64,000 nucleotides of DNA from Sciurus carolinensis (Eukaryota > Chordata > Mammalia > Rodentia > Sciuridae): the NCBI RefSeq assembly GCF_902686445.1, contig NC_062222.1, positions 45,241,292 to 45,305,291 on the forward strand. Reading direction: 5' to 3'. The notes under the pieces were generated by a model. It searched no databases. It was given only the letters and a program-made list of their open reading frames with translations, and was not told where the DNA came from. This document shows positions 57,601-64,000 of this stretch, piece after piece. The position numbers were made by a program, and so were the translations under genes. Position 1 is the stretch's first letter, and every line of letters starts with the position of its first letter.

Positions 57601-58689
57601 ATAATAGGATATCTCAAGAGTTCAGACAAAAGATAATGACCCATGGGTAAGAAAATGGGAATCTTGAAGAAGTACAGATATGGTAGTGGAAAATATGTTC
57701 CAAGAAGTTCACACAAAAATGGCAAGAGATATAGGGCCATTCCTGATAGGTGAAAGCACCCAGAAAACCACTTCGGACACAGGAACTCACACAAGAGATT
57801 TTAATAAGCAGACAAACAATGTCTGCCCTTAAAGGCGAGAGAAAGAGAAAGAAAGAGAGCGAATAGCAGGGGAACTACCCTTAAGTAGTGGAAGCTCTCG
57901 GGCTAATTGGACCAATGACTGACGAGGAAGTTAACAATCCAGATTATAAAATGGTGTGTGTGTGTGGAGGGGAGCAGAATGAGGGTAGAAATGGCTGCAG
58001 CCTTGTTCGTTTCAATAGGAAAGTTAAAAGAAAAATCTGGAAGGAAAACGGAGAAGGGGTAAACAGAAAGGAGAATATCCTACTAGAAGTAGGTATTACT
58101 GAGATTAAGACAATGTTTTAAGAATAAGAGGTTAATCAGGAAGTTTACATGGTTTCAAGAAAATTCATATGATCTTAAAGGGAATGACTGTATATAGAGA
58201 AATGCTCAAAAGAACAAGAGTTGGAACACTCCAACATTTAAAGTGCAAGGGAAACTGGGAGAAACCAACAGGTTTCAGGGATATTAATTTATAGTCCACA
58301 TCTTCTATGTGGATGTACCTTGTAAGGGTTGTCTGAGTATAAATGAAATACTAGACATGGAAATTACTTGCTATTAGGATTATAGTCTTTTTGAACATTT
58401 GGCATTATAATGTAGATGATATTCTTTCACTTATGCAGAGATGTATAATTTCCTATAAAATACTAGTAAAAAACCCAGTGTGTATTAAATGTTTCTCTAT
58501 ATTTTCAAATGGACTAAACTGCTCCTAAAAAATAATCTTTCTTTTTAAATCAAAAAGAAGAATTTCTATAAACAAATAGACTTCTTTGAAACTTACAGAA
58601 TATTTAAATCATGTCTTTGTGTCTGACATAAATATCAGACTTTGTTTTAGCCTTACTAAAAAATGGGATGAAAACTTTCTTTGTCAGAT
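57601..58689. other. unique sequence with a short GAAA-rich patch
   Basis: The purine patch is at 57838-57862. The 77-codon open frame at 57888-58121 is low-complexity and not supported. Confidence 0.4.
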
Positions 58690-58803
58690 AAGAAAGCTTT
58701 TTGCTAGGAGAACTGTGGATTGAACCCAGAACCTCCCATATACTAAGCTCACACTCCACCACTAAGGTACATTCCCGCACCCAAGAAAGTTTTAATATGA
58801 CAT
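58690..58803 (-). mobile_element. ID-type SINE with decayed target-site duplication
   Basis: The body (about 58702-58792) reads actgtggattgaacccagaa and accactaaggtacattccc on the plus strand. The flanks AAGAAAGCTTTT and AAGAAAGTTTT form an imperfect duplication. Confidence 0.8.
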
Positions 58804-60651
58804 AAATATCTATGAGTAATCACACCTAAGAGATGACTCTCGTAATGATTTACACTAAAATTCCCCCTAAGTGTAGTAGTAGTAGTAGCTAAATAAATTC
58901 AGTGTCTCTGTTGCTAATAAACACTTAATGGATATCACCTGTATCAATTTACAGTTTGGTGAGTAAAATCCAGGATTAAGAAATCTTTTTGCATGCTGGC
59001 TTAGTGATGAGCACATATTGTCAGGTTTAGTATAAAATGCTGCTAACCCATGTGTCTATGGCTTATGTGTAAGTACGCCAATGTCAACCAGATTCTCGTG
59101 AGATTTTTGAACCAAGCAAATAACATGACAAATATCTGGGGCACAGAAGTAGAAAGACATCAGAGAGACCCTTGAGAAAGAAGTACCAGTTTCATAAGCA
59201 CTAATGTTTCAACATGAACATTTCTAAAATGTATATTTCCTAGGCCATTTGCAGCCAATATGAATTCTCTGAAAACATGGTAGTTTCAAAACCTCAAACG
59301 AAGGGGAGAAAAGATAATTTGCCAATTATACCAAAATTTTTATAGTTTTGCACAGCTTTAATTTAGGCCAGCCCAATGTAACACCATGTTAATCCCATAC
59401 TCCACTATATTAAAATCACTTAATAAAAGAATTACTTCTGAAATACATTAATATAAATGACCAATTTAACAAACAGCTGAATCCCATATTTCCTTTTTCT
59501 TCTACAATAAGGGTTGCTTTACCACAAACATCTTGGAAAAACACGGGTTCTCCCATCTGCTACAAATTAATGTGAATGAAATCCTAGTAGTCATATTGCC
59601 TTTTGTCTATTCTGGGTGCATAAAACATACAATCCGAAGTGAAGGTAAATAAGATGCCCTGCCATTCTCTGTATGCTAAGGAGCTCACTCTGTTCAATAG
59701 ACCGCAGTGCACCCTGGGAAGTGCTGGATCTACGCCTGCAGCTCTATTTGTTTGAGTAGCTCATCTTGAAAGCCTGCCCAACCTCAGCTGTAGACTTGGA
59801 AGATACAAAGCAAGCAATTTGGATTTTCCAAATCATCAGTCTCTGCAAAGGCAGGAAGGAGTCCAGTAACAACAAAGACTCCTCTAATTCTTAAGTAACC
59901 AACCCCCATGGGACGGGGATCATCTGAAGAAACTCAGCCTCTTCTGTAAGCTCATTTAAGTGTGTGCATGTGCGTGTGCGTGTGTGTGTTGTCGTCTCCA
60001 TAAGGGTGACTGAAAATGCTCACTATCATTTCCCAACATCTGTGCCTAATGCTGCCTTTCCAACACAAACTTCCAGATTTTGTGTCACAGCTGCGGTGAG
60101 GCTGGCGATTGGCATAGCAAGAAATCTCCCCCTCGTGTATACTGCATAAAGCGTCCAGTACTATTGCTAAGAGTTCAAAGCCTTTCACGGAAGTAAATCT
60201 TCCCAGGCAATGCCACGTCTTCCAAAGGGTTTAACAACAACTGTGAATCTGGTCAGTTGTGATGAAGGTATGGCTATCTCAGAAATAAAAGCAGTCACAA
60301 ATACATAGTATCCTTGTTTTGTAGAGCAATGCAAACTGAAGCAATGTGCCTAGAAATATTACTTGGCAGGACACATATATATATCTGTTTGATAAGATAA
60401 TAGATTTATTAGGTAGGTACACTTATTCTGTATCAAAGTATATTAGTAGGAAAGTTTCCACTCCCTGATAGCAAGATTACTTGAAATGTCCTTTATTTCT
60501 AGGATTTCATAAATGTAATTCAAGTCTGGATTAATAAGAGAATAAATAAATGTGTCCTGCTGTGTGCTAAAGTATATAAAATGTGTTAAATTCTTTTGAA
60601 ATAGAATACTTTGAATAAGAATATTATTTGCATAAGAATGTTAAACTGCTT
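58804..60651. other. mostly unique sequence
   Basis: A GT-rich microsatellite-like patch lies at 59959-59989, and 59640-60230 has locally higher GC. No gene supported. Confidence 0.4.
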
Positions 60652-60848
60652 AGTCAGGCATGGTGGTGCAAGCCTGTAATCCCAGCAATTTAGGAGACTG
60701 AGGCAAGAGGATGGCAAGTTCCAGGCAAGCCTTCCGACTTCAGCAAGACACTGTCTCAAAATAGAAAATAAAAAGGGCTGGGAATATAGCTCAGTGTAGA
60801 GATGCCCTGGGTTCAAATTCCAGAACCACACACACACACACGCACAGA
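60652..60848 (+). mobile_element. B1-dID dimeric SINE
   Basis: The B1 half is well preserved (aggcatggtggtgcaagcct, gtaatcccagcaatttagga), followed by a linker, an ID half (gggctgggaatatagctcag ... ggttcaaattccagaacc) and a (CA)n tail. The flanks AAGAATGTTAAACTGCTT and AAGAAGATGATACTGCTT look like a mutated target duplication. Confidence 0.92.
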
Positions 60849-61213
60849 AAAAGAAGATGATACTGCTTCGAGATTTTTAGGTGTGTGAGAAAACACTTTA
60901 AAAAGCTCAGTAAATTTTCATTCTGTATATGAATTTCATTCAAATCGTTTCTCACCATCAACCCAGTCTATGAAAAAAAAAAAAAAAGAAGCATGCACAC
61001 ACGTACACCAAGAATTACAATAATTTGGCCAGCACACAAAACCACAGTTAAGATGATTACTCATTTATACTAATGGAACACCTAATTCTAAAATAAATTC
61101 ACTAATTAAAACCTACAATAAAGACTAGAAAGTTAAATTACTGTTGGTAAGGATTCTGTCACAATTGTCACAATGCCTTCACACCCTCATTGCTACAGGT
61201 ATGCTTATGAAGA
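60849..61213. other. unique AT-rich sequence
   Basis: Includes a run of about 14 A near 60974. No gene. Confidence 0.4.
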
Positions 61214-61628
61214 ACCATATGGTTTGGATATGAGGTGCCCCAAAAGCTCCTGAGTTGATGCAGGAATATTTGGAGGTGAAATGATTGGAGTATGAGAGCT
61301 GTAACCTAACCAATCCATCTTAGTCAGAATGGATTGACTTGCTGGTAATGATAGGCAGGTGGGGCGTGGCTGGGGAAAGTAGGTTGCTAGAGGTGCATCT
61401 CGGAAAAGTGCTGTTTTGTGTCCCTCCTCCCTCTCTGCTTCCTGGTCAGTCATGAATGAAACAGTAGTGCTCCACCACACCCTTCCACCAAGATGTTCTG
61501 CCTCACCTTGGGCCCAGAACAATGGACTTTGCTCATCATGGACTGAACCTCTGATCTGAGAGACCAAATAAATTTTCCTCTTCTAAGTTTATCTTGTTAC
61601 ATGGATGAAAACCTGATTAACATACCAT
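61214..61628 (+). mobile_element. rodent MaLR-type solo LTR with 5-bp target-site duplication
   Basis: The LTR body (61219-61623) parallels 31063-31500: atggtttggatatgaggtgc, aggcaggtggggcgtggctg, ccaagatgttctgcctcacc, caaataaattttcctcttct. ACCAT flanks it on both sides (61214-61218 and 61624-61628). No internal genes. Confidence 0.85.
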
Positions 61629-62680
61629 GCCTCTTGAATCCTGGATGCTCCATGATTTTAACAAAGTGATGCCAGGTCAGAAACTTGAACAACCTCTTTT
61701 TAGAACTCTGGTTAATCTCAGACATTTTGTATATTTCCTCTATTCTGTTTTTTTTTGTTTTTTTTTTTTTAACTCTTCCCTTATTCAAGACATGTGCTCA
61801 TATTTGCATGTGACAAATAAGAAAATTGGTGACTACAGTAAAGAAAATTTTTATGATTGAGCTATTAGTCAATTCATTTCTATGTATACAATTCAATTAC
61901 TATGTATACATAGTATCTGTGCAAAGCATTTTATCTTTTCCAGGAGAATTTTTAAGAAAAATAAAATATACCTGGCTCTAAAATAGTTTAAGGTCTAGAT
62001 GTAGTGGAAAATAAACACAGAAGTTATTTATGCAGCAAAATTCATAAAAAAGGGCATAGAACTTTGAGAGCTAGAAATTAAGTTATATATGCAGCAAAAT
62101 TCATAAAAAAGGCATAGAATTTTGAGAGCTAGAAATTCATGTTTTTGAGAGTTTATAGACTATATATAGTCCTAATTACCTTATCCAAATCTCATTCTAT
62201 GACTATCAACCATGAAATTGTGGGAAAGTTAGTGGACATTTATCATTTTTGTATGTGAAGTAGTCTTTCACTTTTGTATAAAAGCAGTCCCTATGATTTA
62301 TGGGGTAGCCTTGTAATCTAAGGAAGTCAGTGTCCTAGCAACTGGGTGGGGCATATTACTTAGATCAAATGGAATAATTCTATGCTTGTTTTCTAAATCT
62401 GATAACTGGGATTCCTTTTGTTAACTAGCAGTACACCATAAGAATATTAAAATCTTGATTGTAAATGTGTAGGGATAACTGTGTAGCTAGTATTTAGAAA
62501 ACAGAACAGGAAAGATAGGATGCTGATAATGTTTAGGTAGTTGATTACAGTTATTTTTAAGGTAGTTGTCTTCTAGTTTTCAAGAAGTTTAGTAATGTGA
62601 GCCAATTAAGTCACCTTTGCTTTTAAAGTCAGTTTTGTTTGAGTTCTGTCCCTTCTGCCCAAAGACCTCTGACTAATAAA
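61629..62680. other. unique AT-rich sequence with a local tandem duplication
   Basis: No gene. The tandem duplication at 62022-62138 is listed separately. Confidence 0.4.
62022..62138. repeat. 59-bp tandem duplication, two copies
   Basis: Both units run from agttat through gcagcaaaattcataaaaaa to tttgagagctagaaatt. They start at 62022 and 62081 and differ at a few positions. Confidence 0.93.
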
Positions 62681-62812
62681 GGCAAATGACTTTTTTTTTT
62701 TTTTTTTTTTTTTGAGGGGGGTTGGTGCTGGGGATGGAACCCAGGGCCTTATGCTTACAAGCAAGCACTCTACTGACTGAGCCATCTCCCCAGCCCCTGG
62801 CAAATGACTTTT
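62681..62812 (-). mobile_element. ID-type SINE with 14-bp target-site duplication
   Basis: A minus-strand ID body (about 62724-62798), preceded by a T tract (complement of its A tail). GGCAAATGACTTTT is repeated exactly at 62681-62694 and 62799-62812 and is followed by AA, fitting the TTTT/AA endonuclease preference. Confidence 0.94.
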
Positions 62813-63649
62813 AATTTCTGATTATGATAGTTTTTGTTTTATTCTTTAAGTTACTGTTGAAGAAAAATACACACACAACACTTAATTTTTAACTTGAAAA
62901 CTCCCTGGAACAGGAAACAAAAACAGAACAAATAAAAATATCTCCCAATTATCTGCCAGGATATAGAATCAAATTAAACAGAAAACAGTCCATGTAGAGT
63001 CCATGTAGTAAAATATGAAGGATAAAGAGGAACACAGAAAAAGGACACAAACAGGCAATCATATATCAACATGACATTGGTAAGTTCAAATATAAACATT
63101 TTAATATAAATGTAAATCAAGAAAATATCCAACTTAAAAAAATCTTAGTTTTAGTAAAAATGAAAAGATTCAATATTCTATTCTATGCATAGGAAAGTCA
63201 CCTAAGGTGTAATTTTAAGACAATTACAAGATCTGCATTTACTCCTCCCTTCCCAAAGATGTGTATTTCTATTGAATGAACCAAAAAGTATAAAATTTCT
63301 TCTAAAAAATTCTTATATTGACTATTAAGGATGGATCGTAGAAAAGGATGCTATTAACACGTAAAAGACTTTGAATTCTGTAAGAAAACACAGGATGGAA
63401 CTGAGAAAAGGATCAATTATTCCTTGTCTAAAATGCAAGTACCAGTTCCTATTGTGTGAAACTCCCAGAATTCCCAGAGTAGCAGGCAATACTTTTGGGG
63501 CATATCCAATTGAACTCTATTGAAAGATTTTCAAATATCAAGTAATATAGTAGCATGGCTTGCATAAGCCTTTTGAAAATTTTTTTCCAAAATTTTTTTA
63601 CTAAAAAAGTTAAAAAGAGAGTGAGAGAATGGCAGAAAGCCTAAATACA
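62813..63649. other. unique AT-rich sequence
   Basis: No gene or repeat recognised. Confidence 0.4.
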
Positions 63650-63651
63650 CA

Positions 63652-63695
<44 letters not shown>
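63650..63695. repeat. (CA)n microsatellite
   Basis: About 20 CA units with one early AA interruption. Confidence 0.96.
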
Positions 63696-63697
<2 letters not shown>

Positions 63698-63717
63698 GGC
63701 AGTCAATGGTACACATA

Positions 63718-63840
63718 TAAGTATAAATATAAATATATATAGACATACATATATATAGAGAGAGGAAAACAGTCTATGGTACATATATGAATATAAACAT
63801 ACATATATACATACATATACATACAAATATATCAAATAAA
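63718..63840. repeat. (TA)/(CATA)n low-complexity tract
   Basis: Mixed ATAT, ACAT and GAGA units beside the CA run. Probably one compound microsatellite region. Confidence 0.85.
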
Positions 63841-64000
63841 CATAAAGTGACTTAAATAGAAATTACAGGACATAAGCCATGGTATAGATAATATATACAT
63901 TTATTAAGAACTTGTTTTTTAAACTGTTTTTTTTTTCAGTTTTATTTTTATGAACATTAGCATCATTAACTTTTGTTATAGGCAACTTTGAGATGAAATC

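Noticed and set aside
1..64000. CRISPR array, operon, phage or other microbial defence system
   Set aside because: Composition, SINE/LINE content and lack of long gene arrays show mammalian nuclear DNA; no regularly spaced short repeats were seen.

Overview
The window reads as a non-coding, AT-rich stretch of a rodent nuclear genome, most likely a squirrel-family (Sciuridae) animal. The main clue is its short interspersed elements. Five are dimers of a 7SL-derived B1 half and a tRNA-like ID half (B1-dID type), and six are monomeric ID-type elements with tRNA-Ala-like A and B boxes. They sit beside a lineage-specific L1 whose 3' untranslated region recurs as fragments elsewhere in the window. 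The species call is inference: dimeric B1-dID elements also occur in a few other rodent families. I found no convincing host protein-coding gene, rRNA or tRNA gene, CRISPR array or bacterial/phage feature.

Layout. 1-2.2 kb: unique sequence with one B1-dID and one ID insertion. 2.2-6.0 kb: a 5'-truncated, decayed, minus-strand L1 lying against an older mammalian L1 tail (6.0-6.6 kb). 8.2-8.9 kb: an L2 fragment. 9.0-9.9 kb: plus-strand L1 tail pieces. 11.9-19.0 kb: the centrepiece, an essentially full-length minus-strand L1 of about 7.1 kb. It has a perfect 15-bp target-site duplication, a GC-rich 5' UTR built from tandem 540-582 bp units, an intact 337-codon ORF1, a full-length ORF2 broken only by frameshifts, and a G-rich 3' UTR. 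It split an older L1 whose halves lie on either side. 20-26.4 kb: three MLT1-like LTRs amid ancient plus-strand L1 pieces, followed by a likely hAT-type DNA element. 30-31.5 kb: a MaLR-like LTR split by a truncated L1, then a rodent-type solo LTR. 34.3-34.6 kb: a motif-dense candidate regulatory block. 38-64 kb: mostly unique AT-rich DNA with scattered L2, MIR, SINE, LTR and microsatellite copies.

How the parts relate. The only genes that can be read are those of L1. ORF1 encodes the RNA-binding chaperone; ORF2 encodes the endonuclease and reverse transcriptase. The SINEs show target duplications and A-rich tails of the kind L1 machinery leaves, so they are its likely passengers. The best candidates for something under-described are the long-monomer L1 5' UTR, with a hairpin repeated in each unit and an antisense open frame, and the odd pattern of six balanced frameshifts without a nonsense codon in an otherwise young-looking element. 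I did not find a new multi-gene system here.
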